Assembly (NCBI RefSeq): GCF_030389965.1
Contig: NZ_CP128399.1
Coordinates: 310,001 to 374,000, forward strand
DNA: 64,000 nt
Reading direction: 5' to 3'
From: Candidatus Chlorohelix allophototropha
GTDB taxonomy: Bacteria; Chloroflexota; Chloroflexia; Chloroheliales; Chloroheliaceae
Below the pieces are notes generated by a model that was not told the origin of the DNA, did not search any database, and worked only from the letters and a program-made list of their open reading frames with translations. The translations under genes were made by a program, and so were the position numbers. Below, piece by piece: positions 53,951 to 63,330 of this stretch; position 1 is the stretch's first letter, and each line of letters begins with the position of its first letter.

Positions 53951-56359
53951 ATGACGCAGGATGTAAAAAATCTGGGCGATGCCGGATTGCAAGGTATTCA
54001 ACTACCTACCAGTATTTACATAGGAAAAAATGTAGTTCGAAGGCATGTGCTGGAGTTTTACAAACTTGCGGCAGCCCATAAGCTTCTAGCGCAAGGCGCT
54101 CAAGTTCTAGCAGTATTTGACTGTGTGGTACTGGAACAGCATGGTGGTCGTCTTGGCTCTTTTACCCTGCATGATTACGCGGTACTTACCACTACTAACC
54201 TCATTACATGGGGTAGGGGTCAGAACCGAGACCTAGTTGACAGGTTTGAGTGGTCGGATGTGGTTCTTGAAAAATTCGGAAGACGTAGCCCTCTCGAAGG
54301 CATGGTTAAAGTTTCAAATCGAACTCGCTCGGCAGTTTCAAAACGAAGAATAGCAGTTCGTACCAAAAACGAGAATGTTGACGAACCTATTCCTCAATTT
54401 GAAGGTGCTGACAAAGAAACCGGAATAACCCTGTATCTAGACTTGATGCCGTTTGATGATGTACGCACTTGTGCTAGCATGATTTATTTCCTAAGCAATA
54501 AAGGTGGTGAAACACCGGGTATTGACGCCTTTAATGCAAAATTCAAGTCGGAGTTGGCGGAATCCACCGAGCGTTTGACTACTATTGCCAATGCAATGAA
54601 GTCATTCTATGTCCAGCAAGCTAACGGCGTTTGGATAGAAAAAGGTTATACCGAAGAAACGGAAATGCTCGAAAGATTATCCGCTAGTGCAGCAAGCAAG
54701 GAAGAGTCTAACAAAAATAAGGATTCCAAATTACGTAGAGGCTATGTTTCTCCTTATAAGTTGGGGAAGGGTGGTGTTGCTCCAAAAACGCGTACGCCCG
54801 TAGCTACCCCAAAGGTTGCAGCTTTACCTAAAGTGACATCGGTTAGTAAGACTACCAGTAGTGCAGATGAGGACTGGTTTTATTCAGATTTTGGCAAGCT
54901 TGATAAAAAAGAGAGTAGCCAGCCAGTAGCCAGTGCTATAAGCACGCCAGCGCCAAAACCAGCACCAACCCCTCGTGCTGCTACCCCGGTTCGCTCAGCT
55001 AAACCGGCAGTAAGACCAACTCCTGCGCCTAAAGTTGCAAAGGTAAAGGAAGAAAAGCCAGTAGTATCAAAGAATGAAAGAACTGTCGCAATGCCATTTG
55101 GTGTATCACTCGGTATGGGTGCACTTAATCTTTTCACGTTCAGTCGAATCATTCGGGGGTTATGGCTTGACCCACGCACTTTAGGCTTACGAATATCGGG
55201 CATTAGCGGTAATTCTGCCTTGCTTATGGATTTATTTGGTACGGTTGCCACTGATGCCGATGCCCGTCAAAATGCGATTAATCGTCTGCGTAGCAACATT
55301 GATAATGGTCCAATCGCAAAGAATGTTATCTTGCATTATACGATTTATCCCTTCCTGAAGCCGGTGTTGGATGCTGTTGCTTCCCCGGAAATAGATCGGG
55401 TTATTCGTAAGGTTAAGGTACGGGCTGTTGAACAAGTTGCTGCTCCGGTTAAAAACCCTGTAGAAAGCAAGCCAATTGCAACAACTGCCAAAGTTCCGGT
55501 AGCAAAGCCGGTAGAAGCGCCAAAGCCAGTTACTCCTGTGCCAGTGGTTGAGGCTGTAAAGCCAGTAGAGGCGCCGAAACCAGCAGAAGCGCCAAAGCCA
55601 GTTACTCCTGCTCCGGTGGTTGAAGCAGCCAAGAAGGTAGAGCCACCAAAACCAGTGGAAGCTCCGAAGCCAGTTACTCCTGTGCCAGTGGTTGAAGCTG
55701 TAAAGCCAGTAGAGGCGCCGAAACCAGCAGAAGCTCCGAAGCCAGTTACTCCTGCTCTGGTGGTTGAAGCAACCAAGAAGGTAGAGCCACCAAAACCAGC
55801 AGAAGCTCCAAAGCCCGTTGCATCCGCTCCGACCGTAGCAGCCGTAAAACCGGTAGAAGCCCCGAAGCCAGCGGAAGCTCCAAAGCCAGTTACTCCTGCT
55901 CCGGTGGTTGAAGCAGCCAAGAAGGTAGAGCCACCAAAACCAGCAGAAGCGCCAAAGCCAGTTACCCCGGCTCCGGTGGTTGAGGCTATCAAGAAGGTAG
56001 AGCCACCAAAGCCAGCGGAAGCGCCAAAGCCTGTAACGCCCGCTCCGACCGTAGCGTTTGTAAAGCCGGTGGAAGCTCCGAAGCCAATAACCTCTTCTCC
56101 GGTGGTTGATGCTGCAAAAAAAGCAATGGAAGCTAAACCAAATGAAGCGACTAGTCCGGCTGCTAAAACGCCAGAGAAACCAAAAGTTGAGGAGAAGTTG
56201 CCAGTACAGCAACCTCCAAAAGTAGATGCTGCTGGTATTGAAGGGACAGACGCAACTACAAAAATAAATATTTCTGCCCCTAAAGTAACCGACCCGACTG
56301 CTTCGCTTGGTAAAGAAGACGAGAAGCCACCTGAACCAAGTAAGCTAGATAAAATTTAG
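53951..56359 (+). CDS. csmA-linked protein B: PH-like N-domain plus Pro/Lys-rich repeats
   Basis: 802 residues. The N-terminal domain (about 15-240) matches protein A: 'LHDYAVLTTTNLITWGRGQ' aligns with 'LSDFILITNTRVTLWMRDQ'. A conserved-looking segment at about 380-490 ('GVSLGMGALNLFTFSRIIRG') resembles a helical structural core. Residues about 519-720 are about nine copies of a 24-residue unit like 'VVEAVKPVEAPKPAEAPKPV', giving a long extended rod, and the end is acidic. AAGGAG precedes ATG 53951. It ends the operon before a strong terminator. Function not recognised; a scaffold on the chlorosome surface is a reasonable hypothesis. Confidence 0.76.
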   Translation: MTQDVKNLGDAGLQGIQLPTSIYIGKNVVRRHVLEFYKLAAAHKLLAQGAQVLAVFDCVVLEQHGGRLGSFTLHDYAVLTTTNLITWGRGQNRDLVDRFEWSDVVLEKFGRRSPLEGMVKVSNRTRSAVSKRRIAVRTKNENVDEPIPQFEGADKETGITLYLDLMPFDDVRTCASMIYFLSNKGGETPGIDAFNAKFKSELAESTERLTTIANAMKSFYVQQANGVWIEKGYTEETEMLERLSASAASKEESNKNKDSKLRRGYVSPYKLGKGGVAPKTRTPVATPKVAALPKVTSVSKTTSSADEDWFYSDFGKLDKKESSQPVASAISTPAPKPAPTPRAATPVRSAKPAVRPTPAPKVAKVKEEKPVVSKNERTVAMPFGVSLGMGALNLFTFSRIIRGLWLDPRTLGLRISGISGNSALLMDLFGTVATDADARQNAINRLRSNIDNGPIAKNVILHYTIYPFLKPVLDAVASPEIDRVIRKVKVRAVEQVAAPVKNPVESKPIATTAKVPVAKPVEAPKPVTPVPVVEAVKPVEAPKPAEAPKPVTPAPVVEAAKKVEPPKPVEAPKPVTPVPVVEAVKPVEAPKPAEAPKPVTPALVVEATKKVEPPKPAEAPKPVASAPTVAAVKPVEAPKPAEAPKPVTPAPVVEAAKKVEPPKPAEAPKPVTPAPVVEAIKKVEPPKPAEAPKPVTPAPTVAFVKPVEAPKPITSSPVVDAAKKAMEAKPNEATSPAAKTPEKPKVEEKLPVQQPPKVDAAGIEGTDATTKINISAPKVTDPTASLGKEDEKPPEPSKLDKI
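55507..56110 (+). repeat. 72-bp coding tandem repeat array
   Basis: About nine degenerate 72-base units encoding the 24-residue Pro/Lys/Glu/Ala repeat of protein B. Two alternating variants are visible, one with 'VKPVEAPKP' and one with 'KKVEPPKP', suggesting duplication of a two-unit block. Confidence 0.88.
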
Positions 56360-56365
56360 CCCCTT

Positions 56366-56402
56366 GCCCCTTCCTGAAACTAATGGGAAGGGGCTTTTTT
56401 TA
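56366..56402 (+). terminator. Terminator of the csm operon
   Basis: GCCCCTTCC (56366-56374) pairs with GGAAGGGGC (56386-56394), followed by eight T residues. Confidence 0.9.
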
Positions 56403-56535
56403 CCTTTGATCTCAAAAACTAACCGCAATCAATACAAATAAATACCATGCCCTTTATACCCCTGTTTCTTGTTTGGGGTATAATAATATCCCGGATTAGT
56501 AATGCGGATGATCGAGGAGCACTTAGTAAAACTCT

Positions 56536-57906
56536 GTGAAAAAAAAGCGTGCCAGAATTACCCGATTCCCTTCAAGCGGAGTTGCTTTGCTTATGCTTCT
56601 GAACCTCTTGCTGGTAGCTTGCGGACTTGATGCCAATACATCAGCTACTCCGGTAAATGTTCCTACCCCACTTCCCGGCTTTAAAGGAAGTATTCAAATC
56701 GGCGCTATGTTCGACCTGACAACCGCTCCTACAGAAGACGCGCGAGAGTACGCCGCCGGGGTAAGTGGTTATATAAACTATCTAAATTCTACAGGGGGGG
56801 CAGCAGGTTACCGGATAGATATGCGCGTAGTAAATTATGCTGGGAAAGCTCCAGTAGCAATTGAGCAATACCAGAAACTGGTAAATGAAGGTGTGGTAGC
56901 ATTTATCAGTTGGAACCACTCCGATACCCAAGCGCTTAGCTCTCAAATTAACAATGGCAAAACCCCTCTTTTCTCTGCCAGCTACCGTGACGAACTGACT
57001 CGCGATACTAAAAAAAGCCCTTATAACTTTATGATTACCCCGAGCTATTCTGACCAGATGCAGATGCTAGTGGAATTTACCCGTATTTATCACCCTGAAT
57101 CAATCCGCAGATTGGGGATTGCTAATTTGCTGGTAGATAATGAGTTTGGTCGGTATCCACTACAGGCTGGCAGGAATTATGCTGCTGCTAACAATATCTT
57201 CTGGTATCATGAAGGTCTCTTGAATCCTGTAGTTGATCCCCGCAACATAGATTATGAAGTGAATCGTCTTAAAGCAGCTAAACCGGATTGGACTATAATT
57301 CAAGCCGAAGCACCTTTGGCAGCCGCTGCTATGTCGGCTATACGAAAAGCAGGAGTAGTCGGTAAGTTTATCGGTATGCCTACCACAGGAGGACCGGACT
57401 TTCTAGATGTTATTGGAGGTAATGCTGCTGAGAATTATTATGTAGGCGTAACGCTACCCTACCCAACCGATGAATCTAACGGTATGACGGTGCTAAAGAA
57501 GTGGTGGCGCGCACATCAAACTAAAATTAACACTTCGCGTTTGCCGGAATATAGTCCCCCTACCCAACCGGATATGCGGTATATTCAGGGTTGGGCTACT
57601 GCAATGGTATTGCTGGAAGGTACTCGCCGTGCCTTAGTAGCTAGCCCCACTAAAGGGCAGGGAATAAATGGAGACGATATTAAAGCAGCACTTGAAACTT
57701 TGAACAATTATGATGCGGAGCAATTGTTGCCACCTTTGACCTTTAGTGCCGGCAATCATAAAGGCACTCAAATGCGTTTTTACAAGGTTGAAGGTGGTAA
57801 CTGGCGTGTTGTCGAAGAGAACCTTTCTTTGGCTGAAATGGCGAGACGGGGTTACGCCATTACACCAACACCTATCCCTCCTACACCCACTCTGCGCCGT
57901 CGCTGA
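56536..57906 (+). CDS. ABC-type branched-chain substrate-binding lipoprotein
   Basis: 456 residues of the Peripla_BP_6 (LivJ-like) fold. Signal peptide with lipobox 'LLLVAC', then 'IQIGAMFDLTTAPT', 'EGVVAFISWNHSD' and 'IGMPTTGGPDFLDVI'-type elements. It would bind a small organic solute outside the cell. No permease or ATPase gene is adjacent. The start is GTG 56536. TATAAT at 56479-56484 may be its -10 element. Confidence 0.82.
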   Translation: MKKKRARITRFPSSGVALLMLLNLLLVACGLDANTSATPVNVPTPLPGFKGSIQIGAMFDLTTAPTEDAREYAAGVSGYINYLNSTGGAAGYRIDMRVVNYAGKAPVAIEQYQKLVNEGVVAFISWNHSDTQALSSQINNGKTPLFSASYRDELTRDTKKSPYNFMITPSYSDQMQMLVEFTRIYHPESIRRLGIANLLVDNEFGRYPLQAGRNYAAANNIFWYHEGLLNPVVDPRNIDYEVNRLKAAKPDWTIIQAEAPLAAAAMSAIRKAGVVGKFIGMPTTGGPDFLDVIGGNAAENYYVGVTLPYPTDESNGMTVLKKWWRAHQTKINTSRLPEYSPPTQPDMRYIQGWATAMVLLEGTRRALVASPTKGQGINGDDIKAALETLNNYDAEQLLPPLTFSAGNHKGTQMRFYKVEGGNWRVVEENLSLAEMARRGYAITPTPIPPTPTLRRR

Positions 57907-57942
57907 TAAATATAAATTCAGTTTTAGGAGATAATAATATTT

Positions 57943-59193
57943 ATGCTAAAAGCTCTGGCTAACTCTTTCAAACTTTATAATTCTTATTCACAAACAAAAG
58001 AGCCATTTAGTTCGGTAGAACCCGGTTCTGATTTGGCTAGGATTTATGTATGCGGCGTTACACCCTATGATACCAGCCATATAGGGCATGCGCTTACCGC
58101 TTTGACCTTTGATATACTCCACCGCTATCTTGAATATTTGGGTTATCAAGTTAAGCATGTGCAGAACCTGACGGATATTGATGACGATATTATCAAACGG
58201 GCAAATCGCGATGGAGTTAATTGGAATGACCTTGCCCGCCAATGGGATGAAATTTACCGCAATAGCCTTGCTGCCATCAATTGCCTACCTTTCGACAATT
58301 ATATACCCGCTACCACTAAAATCCCTGAGATAATCGAAATGGTAAAGGGCTTGATCGAACGCGGGGCGGCTTATGAAGCCAAGGATGGGAATATATATTT
58401 TCGGGCAGCATCTTTCAAAAATTATGGCGCGTTAAGTCATTTGAACCCGGAAGAACTATTGGAGAAAGCTCGCGCTGCTGCTGTTGATAGCCTTGTAGAT
58501 TACCCTGAAAATGATGCTAAAGAAAGCGTGCTGGATTTCGTGCTATGGCAAGCGGCACGTCCGGGTGAACCAAGATGGGACTCTCCATGGGGAGAGGGTC
58601 GTCCCGGTTGGCATATTGAGTGTAGTGCAATTGGATTAAACCAGTTCGGCGCGCAATTTGAGATTCATGGCGGTGGCGCAGATTTATTATTCCCGCACCA
58701 TAGCTCTGAAATAGCCCAGAGCGAGAGTTATACCGGGCAGCATCCCTTTGTCAAATACTGGGTGCATATCGGGATGGTACATCTCGGTGGCGATAAGATG
58801 AGCAAGTCATTGGGAAATCTAGTGCTGGTTCGTGACGTAATAAAAAACCACCGTCCCGATGCACTACGCTTATATCTCTTAAGTATCCATTACCGAGAGC
58901 CGCTGCATTATGAAGAAAGTGGCGTAGTAATTGCGGAAGGTTGGTTGGCTCAGTTAGAAAAGGCGCTGGCAGTGGAAAGTGAAACCGCTAACGAGCAATT
59001 ACACCCTACGGAGTGGCAACAGCGTTTCTTTGCAGCAATGAATGACGACCTTGATACACCGATTACGATTGAGACAATACTTGACCTTGCTCAAACTATT
59101 CTTGCGAAGGCGCATACAATCGGTGTAGTTAAGGCGCAAGCTGCGTTGAAAGAAATGCTTTCAATCTTAGGGTTATTTCTGGTAGAAAACTAA
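57943..59193 (+). CDS. Cysteinyl-tRNA synthetase / MshC-type cysteine ligase
   Basis: 416 residues of the class I CysRS family. The zinc and ATP site reads 'YVCGVTPYDTSHIGHA', where typical CysRS has CGPTVYD and MshC has CGITPYD. 'NRDGVNWNDLA' also recalls MshC. 'WHIECSAIGL', 'FPHHSSEIAQSE' and 'GDKMSKSLGN' complete zinc and KMSKS motifs. The length matches MshC (about 412) and is shorter than CysRS (about 460), with most of the anticodon-binding domain absent. It could be a compact CysRS or a thiol-cofactor ligase; I do not decide. Confidence 0.85.
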   Translation: MLKALANSFKLYNSYSQTKEPFSSVEPGSDLARIYVCGVTPYDTSHIGHALTALTFDILHRYLEYLGYQVKHVQNLTDIDDDIIKRANRDGVNWNDLARQWDEIYRNSLAAINCLPFDNYIPATTKIPEIIEMVKGLIERGAAYEAKDGNIYFRAASFKNYGALSHLNPEELLEKARAAAVDSLVDYPENDAKESVLDFVLWQAARPGEPRWDSPWGEGRPGWHIECSAIGLNQFGAQFEIHGGGADLLFPHHSSEIAQSESYTGQHPFVKYWVHIGMVHLGGDKMSKSLGNLVLVRDVIKNHRPDALRLYLLSIHYREPLHYEESGVVIAEGWLAQLEKALAVESETANEQLHPTEWQQRFFAAMNDDLDTPITIETILDLAQTILAKAHTIGVVKAQAALKEMLSILGLFLVEN

Positions 59194-59226
59194 AAAGGGT
59201 GGAATTTGTTACCCTTTCAGTAGAAA

Positions 59227-60582
59227 TCACACTTTAAGTTTGGCTAGAACCGGATCAATTTTAGCAGGAAGCCCGGAAAGTATTTCCACCGGGCTTTTTT
59301 GACCCCGCCAAACCGACTCTAGTTCAGTATCTATCAGTTTGACCACGTCATTAGAGGAGCGGAATTGTGCCACGCGCTTACCATATTTGCTCTCTTCGTT
59401 AAATACCTGCCAGTTGTATTTGCTATTGCGTAGATAGATATTATCTTCTCTAATAGATTGCCGTGCTGGTGTCAGCAACCCGGTTTCCATGAATAGACCC
59501 TCTCCTAAATCGCCCGTCAGAAACTTGACCAATTCCCATGCTTCCGCTTTATTCTTTGAGTTTTTGTGAATGACATATCCCGCACCACCCGCTACATTTA
59601 CCCGCTGTTTTCCGACAGGCAAGGGCACTACATCCCACTCCAATCCCGGTGTTTGGCTGAAGGCTGGCACTTTGCCATGCCCTCCAAATGCCATTGCCAA
59701 TTTCCCATCCTGGAAAAGCTGGGTTATCTCAGTGGAGGTATTCATCTGCTCATAAGTCGGTGTAACCCGGTCTTTATTAATTAGGTCAGAATAGAAATGG
59801 ATTCCACTAAGCGCTTCTGGCGAATTGAGCAGAAGTTTTGAAGGTGGTTCGGGCGAAGTAAAGGAGTCATAGACTTCACCCCCAAGCTGCCAGACATAGA
59901 GTTGCCACCAGTAATCAGGTTCGAAAGCAAACCCGTACTGTGTAATGTTTCCATTCTCGTCTCGCTTGGTCAGTTTTTTTGCCGCTTCACGTAAATCTTG
60001 TAAAGTCCAGCCTGCTTTGGGAGTTGCCAAACCCGCTTCTCTGAACATCCTCAAGTTTACATAAATAACTTTGGTGTCATTATCACGAGGCAAACCGTAT
60101 AGCGCATTGTTATAGTGAAAGGCTTCGAGTAGATTTGGGTAAAAATCGTTCAAATCTAGCTCTTTTTCTTTTGCTATATAAGGCTGTAAACTTTCGAGAA
60201 TCCCTTTGCTGGCATAATTGGGTATATAGCTGAGAAACATCACATCTGGAGCTTTATCGCCAATCCAATCCTGCTCTACTCGGTTAAAATAATTTTCCCA
60301 CTTCTCATATAGTGAGATTATTTTTATTCCGGGGTGCAGCCGTTCGTATAGGTCAATTAGCTTCTTATCTATTTGTATCTCTGCCTCGTCTCCCCAATAC
60401 GAAAAAGTCAAAGACACATTTTTTGTAGCGCTTGTTGCAGAAGTTCCTCCACCGAGTGCCGGAGTATTAATAGCGCTTGTTGGCTTTGCAGTTTCCTCAC
60501 CGCAAGCGATTAATAGCAAGTTGACCAGCAAAAAGCTTAGGAGGGCAAAGCATTTATTGAAATGTTGCTCTTTTTTATTCAT
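59227..60582 (-). CDS. Sugar-type extracellular solute-binding lipoprotein (family 1)
   Basis: 451 residues. Lipobox 'LLLIAC', then 'VSLTFSYWGDEAEIQID', 'APDVMFLSYIPNYASKGILE', 'YGLPRDNDTKVIYVN' and 'GGAGYVIHKNSKNKAEAWEL', typical of SBP_bac_1 proteins that bind oligosaccharides. It is closely similar along its whole length to the next minus-strand gene, so the two are a tandem duplication. No permease genes lie in the window. Confidence 0.9.
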   Translation of the reverse strand: MNKKEQHFNKCFALLSFLLVNLLLIACGEETAKPTSAINTPALGGGTSATSATKNVSLTFSYWGDEAEIQIDKKLIDLYERLHPGIKIISLYEKWENYFNRVEQDWIGDKAPDVMFLSYIPNYASKGILESLQPYIAKEKELDLNDFYPNLLEAFHYNNALYGLPRDNDTKVIYVNLRMFREAGLATPKAGWTLQDLREAAKKLTKRDENGNITQYGFAFEPDYWWQLYVWQLGGEVYDSFTSPEPPSKLLLNSPEALSGIHFYSDLINKDRVTPTYEQMNTSTEITQLFQDGKLAMAFGGHGKVPAFSQTPGLEWDVVPLPVGKQRVNVAGGAGYVIHKNSKNKAEAWELVKFLTGDLGEGLFMETGLLTPARQSIREDNIYLRNSKYNWQVFNEESKYGKRVAQFRSSNDVVKLIDTELESVWRGQKSPVEILSGLPAKIDPVLAKLKV

Positions 60583-60634
60583 ATCGCTAATAACCTCAGT
60601 TTATGAGATGAAAAACTATTATTTACTACCGGGA

Positions 60635-62026
60635 TTAGGATTTAGCCAAAAGTGGATTGAGGATGTTGGGTAGGGTCGCCAGCGCTATATTAACACTCAT
60701 TTTCCCTTGCCAAACCGGAGCAAGTGTCTGGTCAATAATGCCATTAAGTTTATTCGAAGAGCGAAACTCAGGGTAAATATGACCTAGCCTAGTTTCTTCC
60801 ACAAAAACTTGCCAGTTAAATTTGCTGTTGCGGACGTATATATTATCTTCACGGATAGATTGGCGCGATGGTACAACTAGCCCAGTTTCCATAAAGAAAC
60901 CTTGCCCCAATTCACTCGATAAATATTTGAGGAATTGCCAAGCGGCTTCTTTATTCTTCGAGTCATGATTAATCGCATACCCTGCTCCACCGATTACATT
61001 GACCCTTTTCTTACCCATCGGTAAGGGAACCACATCCCACTCTAAATTCTGATTCTTTGAAAATGCAGGTACGGCAGAATGGTTTCCAAAAACCATTGCT
61101 ACTTTCCCCTCCGTAAAAAGCTTTATATTATTGTCTCCATTACTCATAACTTCGTAAGAGGGTGTCACTTTATCAACATTAATTAGATCGGCAAAGAACT
61201 GGATTGCTTCGTTTGCTTCCGGTGAATCAATCAAAGTTTTGCGAGGTGGTTCAGGTGGCGTAAAGCTATCCCAAACCTCACCCCCGTTTTGCCAGACCCA
61301 GAGTTGCCACCATTCATTGACTTCAAAGGCATAACCGTATTGGGTAGTATTACCTTTCTCATCACGCTTGGTTAGCTTTTTGGAATAATCGCGCAAGTCT
61401 TGCCAAGTCCAACCCGCTTTAGGAGTGGTAAGCCCGGCTTCTTTGAGCAATTTCAAGTTGACATAAACAACTTTAGTATCATTATCTCGCGGTAAGCTGT
61501 ATTGTTGCCCATTGTATTGATGTTGTATTAAAAGGTTGGGGTAAAAATCTTCCGGTTTTACATCACCATCTCTGGCAATATAAGGACTAAGGTTTTCAAG
61601 AATACCTTTGCTGGCATAAGTCGGGATATATGCCATGAACATCACGTCTGGCGCTTTATTTCCCACCCATTCGTTGTCTATCTTATTAAAGTAATCCTGC
61701 CAATCCGCATGCAAGGTTATGACTTTGATGTTGGGGTTAAATTTCTCGAATTGCTCTACCAATTTATTGTTAACGGCTACCTCACCGGCATCACCCCAAA
61801 ATGACCAAGTGATTGTAGCCTGAGCGTTACTAGTGGTGGTGGTAGCGTTTGGTGCAGACGTTGGGGGGATAGTAGTCGAATTAACGCTCGAAACTGTATT
61901 AGTAGGAGTAACATCAGAATTTCCACAAGCAGCAAGCAACAAATTAAATACGAAAACTAATACAATATAAATTGCATACTTTGGAGCATTATTTCTAAAA
62001 CTCATAAAGGTATCCGGTTTAAGCAT
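60635..62026 (-). CDS. Sugar-type extracellular solute-binding lipoprotein (family 1), paralogue
   Basis: 463 residues. Signal peptide with lipobox 'LLLAAC' and a Thr/Ser-rich linker, then the same domain as its neighbour: 'ITWSFWGDAGEVAVN', 'APDVMFMAYIPTYASKGILE', 'YSLPRDNDTKVVYVN' and 'GGAGYAINHDSKNKEAAWQF'. ATG 62026 or ATG 62005 could be the start; neither has a strong ribosome site. It precedes its copy by 52 bases. Confidence 0.9.
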   Translation of the reverse strand: MLKPDTFMSFRNNAPKYAIYIVLVFVFNLLLAACGNSDVTPTNTVSSVNSTTIPPTSAPNATTTTSNAQATITWSFWGDAGEVAVNNKLVEQFEKFNPNIKVITLHADWQDYFNKIDNEWVGNKAPDVMFMAYIPTYASKGILENLSPYIARDGDVKPEDFYPNLLIQHQYNGQQYSLPRDNDTKVVYVNLKLLKEAGLTTPKAGWTWQDLRDYSKKLTKRDEKGNTTQYGYAFEVNEWWQLWVWQNGGEVWDSFTPPEPPRKTLIDSPEANEAIQFFADLINVDKVTPSYEVMSNGDNNIKLFTEGKVAMVFGNHSAVPAFSKNQNLEWDVVPLPMGKKRVNVIGGAGYAINHDSKNKEAAWQFLKYLSSELGQGFFMETGLVVPSRQSIREDNIYVRNSKFNWQVFVEETRLGHIYPEFRSSNKLNGIIDQTLAPVWQGKMSVNIALATLPNILNPLLAKS

Positions 62027-62233
62027 TATTAGTAAATATTGAGGTTATGAGCTTACTTTGAAATCAAAAGCAATCTTGGCGCTTACAGGCTACTGCTTCG
62101 TAGTATAATTTTAGGAAGCATTATAACATAGAAAACCCTTCAGCTGACCAAATTATTTATTAGATTTACTAATGAAGTGAGGCTATACTCGCTGCTTTTA
62201 CTCAGGGTTTGCCTGATATTTCACATGTTACCC

Positions 62234-62263
62234 TTGACACACAATAGTTCGTTAGAGTAGTAT
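62234..62263 (+). promoter_or_regulatory. Promoter of the nuo operon
   Basis: TTGACA (62234-62239), 18 bases, TAGTAT (62258-62263), about 100 bases before nuoA. The remainder of the 341-base gap 62027-62367 shows only a small CCCGTG/CGCGGG hairpin near 62330-62350. Confidence 0.5.
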
Positions 62264-62367
62264 GTTAAAAACACAAAGCAGTGTCTTTGGTAACAAATAT
62301 ACCCGTGAAAATTCCCCTAAAATTAAAACCCGTGCCTTAAAAACGCGGGAGAGAAAGCGATAGAGCG

Positions 62368-62724
62368 ATGCTTGAAGGGTATGTGCCCATACTAATTCTA
62401 TTAATTTTTGCTGTGTTAGCTTCGTTCCTTTTCAGTGGAATAGCGTTGCTGCAGAACGCAAAAAACCCCAGTGAAGCCAAAACATCGACTTACGAGGGTG
62501 GTGTGCCTTTGCTACAGCAAGTTCCGAATCGTTTCCCCGTTAAATTTCTGGAAGTGGCGATGCTCTTCCTTATTTTTGACATTGAAACGGTGGCTTTCTT
62601 TCCGTGGGCGGTACTGCTAAACCAACTTAAGGTATTTGGTTTGGTTGAGATGGGCTTATTTTTACTGGTATTGGGCGTGGGTTATATCTATTTGCTCAAA
62701 AAGGGCGCATTCAAATGGGATTAA
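62368..62724 (+). CDS. nuoA: NADH-quinone oxidoreductase subunit A
   Basis: 118 residues, three membrane helices. 'STYEGGVPLLQ' corresponds to the conserved loop and 'FLEVAMLFLIFDIETVAFFPWAV' to the signature second helix with its Asp and Glu. The usual Cys of the loop (YECG) is Gly-Gly here. It begins a nuoABCD run in the canonical order. Confidence 0.95.
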   Translation: MLEGYVPILILLIFAVLASFLFSGIALLQNAKNPSEAKTSTYEGGVPLLQQVPNRFPVKFLEVAMLFLIFDIETVAFFPWAVLLNQLKVFGLVEMGLFLLVLGVGYIYLLKKGAFKWD

Positions 62725-62727
62725 AAA

Positions 62728-63330
62728 ATGGGTAATGAGCTTTATCGTGTTGAAGATTTTTTCACTATAAATGCAACTCGTCCCGGTGATGCTCAATCAA
62801 TTATGAGCGCCTCTCCGGTGGGGGGTATGGTCACTACTACCGTTGATAACTTGGCAAATTGGGGGCGAAAATCCTCTTTATGGCCTGCTCTATTTGGGTT
62901 GGCTTGTTGCGCTATCGAAATGATGGCGACAGGGGGCGCTAGGTTTGATATGGCACGTTTTGGTTCGGAAGTATTCCGAGCTTCCCCACGACAAGCTGAT
63001 TTGATGATTGTGGCGGGGCGTGTTTCTGCTAAGATGGCTCCTGCCGTTCGCCAAATTTACGAACAGATGCCCGGTCCTAAATGGGTAATTGCGATGGGAG
63101 CATGCGCCAGTTGTGGTGGCGTATTCAACAATTATGCTATTGTACAGGGCGTAGATTTGATAGTGCCGGTAGATGTTTATGTGGCAGGTTGTCCACCTAA
63201 TCCCGAAGCGCTATTGGAAGGCTTTCAAATTTTACAGAAAAAAATCATGGCAGGCGTGCCCAATCCACCTGATCCGATGAGTTATGCCCCGGAGGTAGTG
63301 AGTGACCCCAACTTCGGACGAACCCGCTAA
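62728..63330 (+). CDS. nuoB: NADH-quinone oxidoreductase subunit B
   Basis: 200 residues. It carries cluster N2, with all ligands present: the double Cys in '[10 protein letters not shown]', one in '[10 protein letters not shown]' and one in '[11 protein letters not shown]'. It starts three bases after nuoA and overlaps nuoC. It makes a useful internal reference for the cysteine-less homologue at 28189-28629. Confidence 0.97.
   Translation: MGNELYRVEDFFTINATRPGDAQSIMSASPVGGMVTTTVDNLANWGRKSSLWPALFGLACCAIEMMATGGARFDMARFGSEVFRASPRQADLMIVAGRVSAKMAPAVRQIYEQMPGPKWVIAMGACASCGGVFNNYAIVQGVDLIVPVDVYVAGCPPNPEALLEGFQILQKKIMAGVPNPPDPMSYAPEVVSDPNFGRTR

Noticed and set aside
55232-56212. Minus-strand frames of 326 and 215 codons
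   Set aside because: They arise because the proline/lysine-rich 72-bp repeat of protein B lacks stops in antisense frames; composition is implausible (Trp/Phe/Arg or Gly/Thr runs).
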